From Scenedesmus sp. ARA3 (taxonomy: Eukaryota > Chlorophyta > Chlorophyceae > Sphaeropleales > Scenedesmaceae): a stretch of DNA of 64,000 nucleotides. The stretch spans positions 102,121-166,120 of the forward strand of contig RWJK01001889.1 in NCBI GenBank assembly GCA_004335835.1, given 5' to 3'. Under the pieces are notes generated by a model. It was not told the DNA's origin. It searched no databases and saw nothing but the letters and a program-made list of their open reading frames with translations. Below, one piece after another: positions 45,054 through 64,000 of the stretch. The stretch's first letter is position 1. Each line of letters begins with the position of its first letter. A program made the translations under genes and the position numbers.

Positions 45054-45695
45054 ATGCCGGTGACAGTGAAGCAGCTGAATGTGTACCCCATCAAGGTAAA
45101 CTGCTGTGCCACCTGGCATCTGCTCTCCACTTGTGTGTATGCAGCACGTTCTGTCGCACTCACGCCCCATCTGATCCCGTTTGTCGCTGGCTGTGTGCTC
45201 AGGGGTGCAAGCCTGTCACTGTGGAGTCTGCAGCATGCCTTGGCACAGGTGGGTGCCTTCCACATTGCTCTGTGTGCGGTGTTGTTTGGCGCTGCCTGCT
45301 TGATCATTGTGCAAGCAGCTGCTGCAAGGATTGTGGCCGTGCCTCTTTCTACAGTCCTGCAGCTAATAGCAGAGGACGCATCACCAGATACACCAGACAA
45401 CAGACAGGTGCAGGGCAGAGTAGGGCTGCGCCCCATGCCAGCAACGTGTTCAAGCATGATATTCATCCCAAAGAGTCTTGATATCACAGCATGTAGTAAC
45501 CAGGACATACAGAGTGATCAGTACCTCTTTCGAGTCAGCAGAGTGTGAGATCGTCACATTGTATTGTGCCTATGTTCTTCATGCTTTGTGCAACATGCAG
45601 GCCTGCCATACGACCGCCACTGGATGGTGGTGCGTGCAGACAGTGGCAAGTTCCTCACGCAGCGGCAGATCCCAAAACTATGCCAGGTGCGGTGG

Positions 45696-45734
<39 letters not shown>

Positions 45735-46614
45735 GCAGCGGCGCACAGCCGTGCTTGCAGCCCTATCCACATTGCCGTTGCTGCTTTGTGTACGGCAAGA
45801 CACGGTTCATCTGCGGCTGCCCAAAGTAGCTGGCCAAAGTGCAAACCACAGTTTATTAAATTCAAATTCAAACTCAATGCAGGTGTGTGTCAGCCTGCCC
45901 CCAGAGGCGCTGCTGGCAACCGGCTGGGGCAAGCTGCAGCCCGGTGCAGCCCTGGTGGTGTCAGCACCCGGCATGAGCCAGCTACAGGTGCCCCTCACAG
46001 ACCCTGCTGCACCCGCAGCACCCGCACAGCTCAAGTGAGTCTCCTAGCAGCCTGCTGTCGCAGTTCTGGCTCTGCTGTAGGCTTGTATGGTGCATGAGCT
46101 AACTGCAGGTGCCCCTCACAGACCCTGCTGCACCTGCAGCACCCGCACAGCTCAAGTGAGTCTGCTAGTAGCGTCTGTCACAGTTCTGGTTGTGCTGTAA
46201 GCTTGTGTGTGGTGCCAGTTGCAGACCCTGCTGCACCCGCAGCACCTGCTCAGCTCAAGTGAGTCTCCTAGCAGCGTGCTGGTACAGATCCGGCTGTGCT
46301 GTAGGCGTGTGTCTCGTGCAAGCACTGGTATCAAGTTTGGCGGCCTCTCACAACTCAAGTGAGTTGAATGGCCAGGCAGTGTGCTGTCACAGTTCTGGTT
46401 GCGCTGAAAGACGTGTGTGGTGCAAAGGTTGTTCTCCGACTTTCCGCAGCAAAGTCCCTGCAACACCGCAGGGAAGAACTGCAGTGCAAATGTGCTGATA
46501 GCGCATGCTGATTGCCGTCTTTACTCTGCTTGCTGCCGCAGCAGTTTCCGCTTGAGGTCCAGAGGCCCATGCTGCACCTGTTCGGCTGTTTCTGTGGTGT
46601 CTGCTGTTGCACCA

Positions 46615-46664
<50 letters not shown>

Positions 46665-48290
46665 AACAGGAATGTTACGGTGTGGGAGTGGTCTGGTGTT
46701 GCTGCTGACGAGGGTGACGAGGCATCCGCCTGGTTCAGCAAGTTCCTGGGGCAGCCTGTGCGGCTGGTCAGGTGAGCGCTGGCAGCGCCTGCAACACATG
46801 CTGGTGGGTGCAGCTGGCTGTCAGAATCAGCTGGCCATGATGAAGCTCCTCGCAGTCTATGCAAGCAGGCTGCTGCTCAGCTGCTTTCTGCTAGTTCTGC
46901 ACTGCAGTCTTACTAGCTGGCAGGCTGTGACATGTGCGCGGCCCCTCAGCTGCACGCCTCCAGCGCGCTGAGCAAAGCTGACACTGCAGCACGTATGCTG
47001 CTCTCTGGTCTCCTTGTGCTGCCGCATCTTCATTTACTGGTGCATCCTGTTCGTGCTGTCGGTGCTGCGGCTGCAGGCACCTGCACTCCTCTGGCTTGCC
47101 TCAGACAGTGCGGCCAACTGACTCCGAGTTTGCGCCCGGGCATGCGGTGAAGTTTGCAGACGGCTACCCGCTGCTGGTCAGCTGCGAGGTGAGCGCAACA
47201 GTTGCAAGGCCTGCCTACAGCCCCCTGTAGATGTGCTGAGCCCCGTGACCTCGTGCTGGCAGGCATACCTGCAGTCAATGCATGATGATACTATCTTCAA
47301 CGCTTGGTGGCTGCATGGCCCACCTGGAACAGTGCCACTGCAACCAGCTCTAGCCAGCTGCCTGGCACTCACAGCAGCAACCCTTTAAGCACCGGACAAC
47401 CGCTCCTGCCACCACCTGATTTCCTGCAAGCACGCAATCTACCGCCCACCGCCGCTGTACTGCTTGTTCACATGCATGCTGGCATACTTGCAGGAAAACC
47501 TGCAGGATCTCAACAGCCACCTGTCAAGCAGCGGCAGCAGCCCCCTGCCCATGAACCGCTTTCGGCCTAATGTGGTTTTGGCGGGGTTTGAAGGGGGCGC
47601 CTGGGCAGATGATGCGTGGGGTGATGTGGCTGTCGGCAGTGTGCAGCTGTCATATGTCAAGCCCTGCAGCCGCTGCAAGGTAACAACGATTGACCAGGAG
47701 ACTGCGGAGGAAGGAAAGGAGCCGCTAGTGACTCTTGGTCAATTCAGGTGAGGATGCTGTTGCACTTAGGCCAACTAGAGTTCGTTTTGTCCCAAGTGCT
47801 GCATAATCAAAGTGACAATCATCGACCAGGACACCTGCCGAGGAGGGGAAGGAGCCCCTGGTGACGCTGGGGCACATCACATCACATGGGGTTATGGTGC
47901 TGCCAGGCAAGACCCATTGCCAACAGCTGTTTCCTTTTAGCGATTGTGTGATACTCTCTGATGTGTTATCCCTGGCTGCCAAACAACGTGGCTGCTGCCG
48001 GCTGCTGCCTGCAGGAGTGGCAAGGTGCTGGGCTGGGCTGCTGGCACAATATATCACTGACTGCTGCCTGCGGCTGCATGGCAGGGAGTGAGCAACAGCG
48101 GTTTCCTCATGACAATTGTGTGTTGTTTGATATGTGTTACCCCTGCAGGAGCGGCAAGGTGCTGGGCTGGGCAGCGCAGCGCAAGTCGTGGACGCACGAC
48201 GTGTTCTTCGGCTGGAACGCCGCAGTGCTGCAGCAGGGGACCATCAGCGTGGGCGACACAGTCACAGTGACGCAGCCGCGCACGGCATGA
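45054..48290 (+). CDS. MOSC-domain molybdenum protein (mARC-like amidoxime reductase)
   Basis: Molybdenum-cofactor enzyme of the mitochondrial amidoxime reducing component family. Eight exons: 45054-45095, 45203-45248, 45601-45686, 45883-46034, 46670-46771, 47077-47188, 47494-47747, 48149-48290; 936 nt, 311 aa. N-terminal MOSC_N motifs: VKQLNVYPIK, then GCKPVTVESA, then GLPYDRHWMVV and GKFLTQRQIPKL. The MOSC core has FADGYPLLVSCE, MNRFRPNVVL and VKPCSRCKVTTIDQET, with Cys238 the expected molybdenum ligand, and ends GTISVGDTVTVTQ. No N-terminal membrane anchor is seen, unlike animal mARC, so location is uncertain. Exon 6 was chosen at 47077 because only this acceptor gives the RPTDSEFAPGH frame. 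Four of the introns contain copies of exon ends. Confidence 0.9.
46100..46372 (+). repeat. Three extra copies of mARC exon-4 3' end
   Basis: Copies at about 46107-46165, 46217-46272 and 46350-46372 repeat the end of exon 4 (45987-46045, coding for DPAAPAAPAQLK, then CTCAAGTGAGT). Spacing is about 110-120 bp. The third keeps little more than the donor. Confidence 0.9.
46617..46666 (+). repeat. (CTG)n ending in a mARC 3' splice site
   Basis: About 15 CTG units, then CAACAG and exon 5 (46670). A second CTG tract (45702-45733) lies just after the intron-3 donor. Confidence 0.93.
47805..47880 (+). repeat. Frameshifted copy of mARC exon-7 3' end
   Basis: Resembles 47678-47747 (encoding VTTIDQETAEEGKEPLVTL) but carries an insertion that breaks the frame. 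It lies in intron 7. Confidence 0.82.
48010..48045 (+). repeat. Copy of mARC exon-8 start
   Basis: TGCAGGAGTGGCAAGGTGCT and following bases repeat the exon-8 acceptor region (48145-48180) 136 bp upstream. Confidence 0.85.
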
Positions 48291-48304
48291 AGGCAGTGCA
48301 GCCA

Positions 48305-48434
48305 GGCGCTGCAGCAACGTGCTTAGCGCTGCAGCAGTATGCTAGGCGCTGCAGCAGTGTGCTAGGCGCTGCAGCAGTGGGCTGCAGCAGGGCACCATCA
48401 GCGTGGGACACGGTAATGCTGATGCAGCCGCACC
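48305..48434 (+). repeat. GCGCTGCAGCAG tandem repeat and copy of the mARC coding end
   Basis: Four roughly 20-bp units (GCGCTGCAGCAGTGTGCTAG-like) at 48305-48375, then a copy at 48378-48434 of the last exon's GGCACCATCAGCGTGGG region (functional 48232-48285). Confidence 0.82.
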
Positions 48435-49654
48435 GAGACGGGGTGGTCACCCGCGTTCAAAAAGGGAGTAGTATAGCCGTTGCATGGCAAGCAGGGTAAA
48501 GCGCTGTGGCACTGTGTGGTGATCAGCAAGCAGCAGCAGTTGAAGTACTCGTGTTTTACATGCTGGGTCTGCAGCCACTCACCTGACTTCGGCATGGTAC
48601 AGCATCCGGACTTTCCGGTCGTGGCGTGACCTCCAGTTCGCAGTGATTGTTCTGGCGTTCCAGCTTATGAATCTGTTCAGGTGGCGCCAGCAGTGGCAGC
48701 TGCCACGACACTATGTGACCACTCTTGTGCTGTGCCAGCTGTTCTGTTCAAGTCTCCACTGGCGTGGCGTGTCAAAGCACATGTCAAACACCAGCTCATA
48801 AGAACGTCACGTACACGGTGTAAGAGACCTGCGTTACAATCATGATGCGTCATCAGAGTGGCTGAGCACTCGCATTGGATGCAGCAGAGCCATGTAGATG
48901 CATGCATGCTGTTGAACAGCCAGTAACCAACCGACATGCTGAATCACGGTCATGACTAGCTACCACGGTCATGCTGAATCACGGTCTATGAACCTGAACA
49001 AAAAACATGTTGCGACACACGTTGCTGTCGGCGCGACAGAAAACCTATAGCTGGCTGGCCGCGGCCCAGTTGATGCTGCGCTTCACCCAACCACACAACG
49101 CCAGAAGCTAGCTGGCCAGGTCTCACCACTGCCGCCCATGCAGGGCTTCCTTTCTTCTATGCCTGTGGCGAAGGGACACAGGCTGTCTATACAGGTGTAC
49201 AAGTTGACCCGCTTGTCAGCAGCAGCCGTCAAGCGGCACAGTCACAAGCGCCAAGCACCGTGCATTGAACTGCAGCACCAAATGCGATGTGCATCTCAGC
49301 TGTGCAATGCAACAAGTGATGCATCACCAGACATCCGACTGGGCAGGTTGCCTGGACGTCCCATCCCTGCTGCTGGCCGGCTGATGCACCAACACACCAG
49401 GCTGCATTGCACAGCAATCCACAAATTGAGATCAAACTTGCAGGGCTGCGCCTGTGCCTGCAGCTGCCGTGCACGGACTCTGCCAGCCTGCGGCTCAAAG
49501 CAGCCTTGCACGTGCAAACCAAAAGTAACACGGTATAACAGAAGAGCCCAGGGTAGCTGCCTCGGCACCTCCAGCCACAAATAACCCTTCCTCCTCCATG
49601 TGCATTGGCGCTGTGCGCCCACCACAAGGCTCAGCAGGTGCTGCTTTGCCTGTG

Positions 49655-49711
49655 CATGCAGCACAGCATGCATGCAGGACAGCATGCATGCAGCACAGCA
49701 TGCATGCAGAG
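49655..49711. repeat. 18-bp palindrome-rich tandem repeat
   Basis: Three or so units of ACAGCATGCATGCAG(C/G) type; each contains the self-complementary TGCATGCA. Confidence 0.85.
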
Positions 49712-49843
49712 ACCTAAGGTCACCTGTGAGCTACTGCCTGTGAGGCCAGGCCATGACGGCCTGCCGCTGCACTCTGCCGTGCTGCAGGGAGGCCCAGCCC
49801 CCAGAAGTAACAAAATAACAGCAAAAGTACCAAAGTAACAGCT

Positions 49844-58204
<8,361 letters not shown>

Positions 58205-58606
58205 AGCCGCTTTCAAATCTGGATCCTGCTGAACAAGCGGTCCTTGTAGCTAGGCACTGCTCAAGCGATGCGAACAAACAAAGACGTTCGGCCTGCGGGT
58301 TCCTTGGCCCAGGTGCAACGTTCAAATAAGAAGAAAAACTGAGGATCGACCGTGCCCTCAATGATTTTGATGATTTCTGCGTCCGGGGGCTCTGCTTTCT
58401 TGCTGTTACGTTCAAAACAATGACACTTGGCGCCCATTTGTTTGCAACCTGCACTGTCGCAACATCAGCAAACTTGCTGTTGGGGAGCTTATCGGATGCC
58501 CAAAAGTCTATCTGCGTTTGACTTGAAGTCTTGTGTGAGCTTTGGCAGTTTTACAACGTCGTCCCGGCAAGTCACCAGTGACGTTGAACCGTTTGAACAC
58601 ACTCAT
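58205..58606. promoter_or_regulatory. Divergent promoter, MCM7 / PSMG4
   Basis: 402 bp between the two start codons, presumably carrying both promoters. No E2F-type or TATA site that I can place with confidence. Confidence 0.55.
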
Positions 58607-59738
58607 ATGGATGAAGTTATGCCATCAACAGCTTCGGCGACTGATCAGCTGGCCGCGCTGCAGCTGGCAGCAGCAGCAGCAGCAGCAGATGCAGCAGCAG
58701 TGGCACCAGCAGCAGCAGCGAAGGCCAACATACGCTGCTTCACGGAAGCCGCTCCGGACGCAACATTATTCTTTCAAGTCATCGACCTGGGACAGCAAGT
58801 GTATGTTTGGGTGTCAGTGGGTGGTGCTAAGTTCTCAAACCTGTACCTGGCAATACAGTCGCGCATGGTGAGTCCCACGTGCAGAACTGCAGTCTTTGCA
58901 GGACAAATTCATGCATTTCGAAGCTAGTATCCTTATCAAGCATTTCATAACTTATCAATGCATGGCTGTTTTCTCCTTTGCAGGATCCCGTGCCCTCAGT
59001 AGCAACGCTGCTGCCAGATGCAGCTTCGGGAGGGGCAGCAGGCATGGCACAGCGCTTGGGTGAGCAGCAGCCTTGAGCACATTGTGTTCTTTTTGTAGAT
59101 GGAAGTGGTCAGCACTTGCTACTGCATGCGTGAATTGTGCGCTGTTGGCCTTGTATCAGTGGGTGCGCAATGAATGCGTGCACTGATTCTTGCACTTGCC
59201 TTGCAATTGCCTGGCAGTGTGTGCCAGAGGGCTTGGTGTGTGTGGCTTGCAGGTAATGTAGCAACCATCACAACCTGCCCCCGTGCTGCAAAGTCACTGA
59301 CTAAAATCCTGCTTGCGTGTCTATGCGCAGCGCGGCGAGTGGGGCGGCCGGTGGTGTGCTCCTGCAACATGCCTGCCAATGCAGAGGTGCTGCAGGTAGG
59401 CTTGCTGGTGCTGCTTTTGTGTTGAAGCTGCAGCAGCGCTGTATCGGGAAACCATGCAGTGGAATGAAACGTGTATTGATTTTATGTAACATATGGATTT
59501 GCCTCAGGCTTTCAAATTATTTGTGCACATCAGTTGCACAAAAGCAGCGCATCTGCTGCGCTGACGCTGCTGTGTTTCATGCTGCCAGGTGTTTGCAGAG
59601 AGGCGGCTGTGCCAGGAGCTGGAAAGCATGGGGCTTACAGCTGGCAGCAGCAGCAAGGCAGCAGGGGCAGCAGCAGCAGGGGCAGTAGAAGCAGCAGCAG
59701 CAGCAGCAGCAAGCCTACCGTGTGCGGAGAATGTATGA
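58607..59738 (+). CDS. PSMG4: Proteasome assembly chaperone 4 homologue
   Basis: Small chaperone that helps assemble the 20S proteasome alpha ring, cytosolic or nuclear. Exons 58607-58867, 58984-59059, 59331-59395, 59589-59738; 552 nt, 183 aa. Family hallmarks: FFQVIDLGQQVYVWVSVGG, NLYLAIQSRM, then PVPSVATLLPD and GMAQRLARRVGRPVVCSCN, and VFAERRLCQELES, matching in order the animal protein's MKLTDSLFLWVG, SRYDSIPVST, GLAQRLARK and ENRIKEEME segments. An alanine-rich stretch precedes the domain, and the C-terminus ends in an alanine run from CAG repeats. The frame is open upstream to an ATG at 58496, so 37 extra N-terminal residues are possible; 58607 was chosen because the upstream part is not conserved. 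Divergently paired with MCM7. Confidence 0.85.
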
Positions 59739-61103
59739 GTATGACCGCAGCCACTGGCTACAATGCACCATTGTATATCCTTTCATCTAGGGCATCTCCT
59801 TGTGGTCACTACTGGTGGCCACAGCAGCAGCAGCAGCAACACCAGAGGAGCATGCAGCACATGCAGCGGTGGTCCAATTGCACAACACTTTGTACATACG
59901 TACTTGTGCATGCCAGCTGCACAGCAGGAGTTGTGGCTGCACCCTTCCACCTGGAATCTACAGCGAATATGCGCAGCATTGCAAGATTCGCAGCGTAGCT
60001 GAATATGCTGGGCTGCAGTCTGCCCTGCATGCTTGCAGTCAGTCTGTTGCAGTACAGACGGGGCGTTGTTTGCTGGCAGTTGATGAGCCTTGCTGGCTGA
60101 TAATCTTTGACTGAAAACTTACGGCAGCAGTGGCAGCAGCAGCTGTTGCCTTGTGAAGCATGGCTAGTTTTGTGTTGGGTGTGGCGTCCGATTGTGCAGG
60201 GTCCTGTAGGGTTAAGGAGGGGCACCGGCAGCCCGTGTTTTTGTAACCCCTTTCAAAGTTTGTACAGCAGTTCAACGATTGCAGCAGGCGCGACTAGTGG
60301 AGCAATCTGCTGAAATACTGCTTGAATGCTGTAAAGGTCACTTGCATCAGTGGGGCAGCACGTGCTGCTTGCCGGCTAGACAGCCATTGCAGTGAAGGCA
60401 AGCAGTCAGGCTGGCTGGTGGGTAGGATGACAAAATGTCATGTTCGCGGTTGCTCACCGGCACGGCTCACACCAACTGATGCAGTGTATGTACATACGAA
60501 CTGTCTTGATCGCAGGCCTTCGTATACCACGCTGGACGTACACGGCACCGCGGAGCAGCAGCAGCACCCCAGTCAGTCACCGCCCGAGTCACCGTTGATT
60601 GTTTATCATCCTGCACACCTACAGTTGCAGTTTACAACTGCCATTAATACTCTCAAAGGGAGGAACCTGCTGGGCCGGAGGCGCATCAGGTCACCTTGCA
60701 GCACCGGGCAGTGCCGGTGCGTGCAAGCCCACGGCTGCACTGCTTCCACAGCGGTGGGGCACAGCAGCCAACAGCAGGTAGAATAAGCACTTGACAGCAC
60801 AGGTATGCTTGGAACGGCGACGTGTGGCAAGATTCGGCGGAATCGATGGTGTCACCCGGTTGCTGAGCAGCAGCAGTGGTGCTGCAGTGCCTGTGCCCTG
60901 TGTGGGTTGCCAGACTGTAGGCCGAGGATCACAGAAGACGATGCACAGCAGCGCTATATGTGACTAAGGCTGCATGTTACATCCCTTGGCGTTCCTGTGG
61001 CAGAGATACTGCTGGCCTGTCTCCACGCTGCCCTGCTGCAGGGTGCACAAGAAACGGCAGCAGCAGCACCACCACCAGCAGCAGCACACACAGACACAGC
61101 AGC
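59739..61103. other. Intergenic, PSMG4 to CAP protein
   Basis: About 1.4 kb. A 154-codon frame at 60322-60786 has no motifs and is judged chance. A TGTAA at about 60243 may be a distal poly(A) site for PSMG4. Confidence 0.6.
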
Positions 61104-63473
61104 ATGCAGGTCGCTGTAGCAGTAGCCGTGCTGGCTTTGCTGCTGTCGCCGTGCTGCGTGCTGGCACGCCCTCAAGCAGGCATGGCGGGTGAGTGGCTTG
61201 CATGCAACATTGAACCTCGTTTCCCGGCCATCCTGCAGCGTACACTAGTTCATAAGTTATGCAGCCTACGATCAGCCTCACTTGTCATTTAGACATCCTT
61301 CAAGTTAAGATGCGACTGGGCGTAACATACCTACCTTGCCACTCTGCCTGGCTTGCAGCCGACAACATCAATGCAGTAGCCAGTAGGCTGGGCTCAGATG
61401 CTGCCGGCATCCACACCTGGAAGCACCTCGTGGACTACATGAACAAGCTGCGCGCACGCCACGGTGAGACCAAGTGCTGGCACACAGTTGATCAAGACAA
61501 ACACCACAAGCAGGATGCTAGGCTGGCAGGCTGCCGGTGTGCGAATCAATTTCAGTGTGTGCCAGCTGTGCTGCTTGGAGTGCTGGCGTTTACATGAACA
61601 GGATTGACACATAACGCAGCAATCGAAGGCGTTGCCAAGTGCAGCCAAAAGCGGCACAATTTTGTTAGCAAGCCATTGGTGTGTGTTCCGACAAAAGTCA
61701 GCAGCTGGTTGGCAGTGCCCGCGCTGCGGCGGTTGCTCCAGCAGAACCAGCACAGCAAGCGCAGCAGCTCAAGCACTGTAACTGCTCCCACGCTCTCACT
61801 CTGCTGGCTAACCAGTAGAGAAACCAATCCCTGCGGGTGTGTCATTCGCATGCGGGGGCCACCGCTGAAGTGGGCCAGGAAGCTTTGCAACAACCCACCA
61901 GCATGAGTCACTTGACTGTCGCTCTCATCTGGAGCACCGCTGTGATGTGGCTGCTTCTGCATGCAGGTGCCCCGCCGCTGAAGTGGGACAGGAAGCTGTA
62001 CGGCTCCTGATTGGGGTTCGCACTCCTTTGTTGAGTGGAGTATGTGACGTATGTGACGTAACATTTAAAACGTAACGCATGCAGGTGCCGCGCCGCTGAA
62101 GTGGGGACAGGAAGCTGTATGGCACCTGATTGGGGTTCCCACTCCTTTATGAATATGTGACATATGTGACGTAACATCTGTGACGTTATGCGTGCAGGTG
62201 CCCCGCCGCTGAAGTGGGACCGGAAGCTGTACGGCAGCGCGGCAGACTGGGCGCGCAAGTGCCGCTTCCAACACTCGTACGGCGGCTACGGCGAGAACCT
62301 TGGCTGGAACTACGGCAACTGGAAGGCGGTGGTTGACGCGTGGTACGGTGAGGTGAGGCACTGGCGTAACATAACTATCATGCTGGACAAATGAGGTGTG
62401 TATGTGAGCTTCACAGGGCAGACGACAAAGACTGAGGCATTAGCAGGCTCTTGCAGCAGTTGCCGCAGGCAGCTTGTGTACAGGGCCGAAATAGCGTCCT
62501 CGGCAGCAGCAGCAGCAACAGCAGAAAAGGGGTGCTGAATGGTGGGTGGCTGTACAGGCTGCGTGCAGCTGCTGCCCCTAGGACACCTAGGACATTAAGC
62601 AAGGCTGTGACAGCAGCGCACAGCATGCTGCTCTATCCAAACACGCATGAGCAGCTGCAGAACATGCCAGAGCAACGTAAAGTATGGCAGCAGCTCTGAG
62701 CAATGCGATACATTCCCAGCGCTTGCAGAAGGATAAATTTGTACAGTACATGCACATGCACGCGCCTTCAAGCAATGCTGGACCAAGAGAGCCCCGCCCG
62801 TACCCTCGCTTGCGCTGGGACGTACATGACATGCTGTACAAGTACAACAGCGCCTTCACACTCCTAACACTTACTGTGCACCCCTGTCGCCTGCTTTGTG
62901 GCTTGCAGGACTCCTCTGAGACGCCATACAACCACAACAGCACCTGCCTACTCTGATTTCAAAAAGTTTATCTTCATGGTGCGCCCTTTTGCCTGCTCTG
63001 TGCTTGCAGGAGAAGCTGTACAACTACAACAGCCCTGCCTACTCTCATCATGAACAATAAATTCAACTTGCACCCCTGTTGCTAGCTTTGTGCTTGCAGG
63101 AGAAGCTGTACAACTACAACAGCACCTGCCTACTCTGTTTACAAATAATGAATTGTTGTGGTTCACCCCTGTTGCCTGTTTTGTGCCTTGCAGGAGACGC
63201 TGTACAGCGACAACAGCCGCAGCCTACTCTGATTTCAAGTGATCAATCTTCTTGGTGCACCCCTGTTTGCCTGCTTTCTGCTTGCAGGAGAAGCTGTACA
63301 ACTACAACAGCCCTGCCTGGTCGCCAGCCATTGGCCATTTCACCCAGATTGTGTGGAAGGAGTCCAAGACAGTAGCCTGCGCATACGCCTGCCAGATGTA
63401 TGTCTGCCAGTATCAGCCAGCAGGCAACGTGATCGGCTTCTTTGACAGGAATGTGGGCCGCAGAAAGTGGTGA
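61104..63473 (+). CDS. Secreted CAP-superfamily (PR-1/SCP-like) protein
   Basis: Small extracellular CAP protein related to plant PR-1; biochemical role unknown. Exons 61104-61188, 61359-61463, 62198-62352, 63288-63473; 531 nt, 176 aa. A clear signal peptide (VAVAVAVLALLLSPCCVLA, about residues 3-21) is followed by a CAP domain: HLVDYMNKLRARHGAPPLKW, HSYGGYGENLGW, the CAP1 motif GHFTQIVWK and the CAP2 motif YVCQYQPAGN, plus paired cysteines (ACAYAC, YVC). The cavity histidines and acidic residue are present (H in RFQHSYGG-like position, E in YGENL, H in GHFTQ). The domain is almost the entire mature protein. Introns 2 and 3 are filled with copies of the following exon's start, listed separately. 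Confidence 0.93.
61848..62135 (+). repeat. Three extra copies of CAP exon-3 start
   Basis: Copies at about 61848, 61963 and 62081 (functional 62194), spacing 113-119 bp. The two nearer keep GCAGGTGCC and encode PPLKWDRKLYG-like sequence; the first has lost the AG acceptor. The spacers also match (GATTGGGGTT...CACTCCTTT). Confidence 0.93.
62901..63236 (+). repeat. Four extra copies of CAP exon-4 start
   Basis: Copies at about 62901, 63002, 63093 and 63186 (functional 63283), spacing 91-101 bp. Each has a CTTGCAG or similar acceptor followed by sequence encoding EKLYNYNS or a variant, then a stop or divergent tail CCTACTCTGATTTCAA. The intervening GGTGCACCCCTGTTGCCTG is also conserved. Confidence 0.95.
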
Positions 63474-64000
63474 AGGGGTGAGCACAGCATTGTATACTGT
63501 TACATATAGTTTGGACAAAGTGAGGCAGCATTTAATCATCACGAGCATGTGCGAAGAGTCAAATTTGTAACATACAGCTCAGGCACACAGGAAGCCCACT
63601 GATTTCATGACAAGAGGGTTTCATTTGGCACGCATTGCACAGATGTAGTGGGAGATTTGATACACATGTGATTAAGACACACAGTTACAGTCGTCTCGTT
63701 GAACACAACCCGCATAGCCAACTTCAAGCACAGAGTCACGCAGTGGTGACTTGTAAGCAGCTGTCAGAGCCGGGAACCTGATTCTTTGTGGGTCCCATGC
63801 CGCACTCACAGATCTACAAACACTGTCAATGCCTTCAGTCCACAACACAATGAGACTGCTGCCTCAGAGAGATGGATGTTGGATGCTCTAGCTATGCACA
63901 TACAGCAGTTGCATGGCACAGGCTGAACATTAGACTTTACGTGTGGCACACACTACTTTCCCCCTCCACAAGGGAAGCCTGTGACCATGCAACAAGCAAA
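63474..64000. other. Downstream region of the CAP gene
   Basis: Relatively AT-rich, without a supported ORF on either strand up to the window edge. Confidence 0.55.
63566..63570 (+). terminator. TGTAA poly(A) signal of the CAP gene
   Basis: TGTAA 93 bases after the stop, consistent with the chlorophyte polyadenylation signal. Confidence 0.5.

Larger units (their letters stand above)
48291..49843. other. Convergent intergenic region, mARC / MCM7
   Basis: Both flanking genes end here. Besides the repeats at 48305-48434 and 49655-49711 I see no coding signal. Confidence 0.6.

Noticed and set aside
60322..60786. 154-codon plus-strand ORF between PSMG4 and the CAP gene
   Set aside because: No recognisable motif, composition typical of non-coding sequence here, and an overlapping antisense ORF of similar quality.

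Overview
This window looks like nuclear DNA of a green alga, probably a chlorophyte of the Sphaeropleales/Scenedesmaceae type (the placement is inference). It holds about twelve intron-rich genes with GT-AG (two GC-AG) introns. The genes include plant/algal types: an OPR-like Old Yellow Enzyme, an M16 protease with a plastid twin-arginine-style leader, an MYND protein and an F-box/LRR protein. TGTAA motifs, the usual chlorophyte poly(A) signal, lie downstream of several stops, and (CAG/CTG)n tracts are extremely abundant. I saw no rRNA, tRNA, CRISPR array or transposase. Two assembly gaps (11787-11836, 26041-26081) interrupt triplet-repeat or alanine-rich sequence.

Layout, left to right: an NAD(P)-binding SDR epimerase (minus, runs off the left edge); an MYND zinc-finger protein (minus); a secreted subtilase with PA insert (plus); an OPR/Old Yellow Enzyme-type ene reductase (minus); an F-box/LRR protein (minus), divergent from a conserved unknown plant-type protein (plus); an M16 zinc protease (plus); two tandem paralogous dual-specificity phosphatases (plus); an mARC-like MOSC protein (plus), convergent with the replicative helicase subunit MCM7 (minus), which is divergent from the proteasome assembly chaperone PSMG4 (plus); and a secreted CAP/PR-1 protein (plus). 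These are housekeeping and accessory genes without one shared pathway. Exon structures were built by hand from splice sites. For every completely resolved gene the spliced exon lengths sum to a multiple of three.

The most striking pattern is not a gene. In most genes here, pieces of 40-100 bp spanning an exon-intron junction are repeated inside the adjacent intron, usually at 90-170 bp spacing and in 2-7 copies, often with the splice site intact. More than 30 such clusters are visible. Separately, at least 16 introns end in a sense-strand (CTG)n tract running into the 3' splice site. Together these suggest introns growing by local tandem duplication of their own junctions and by triplet expansion.
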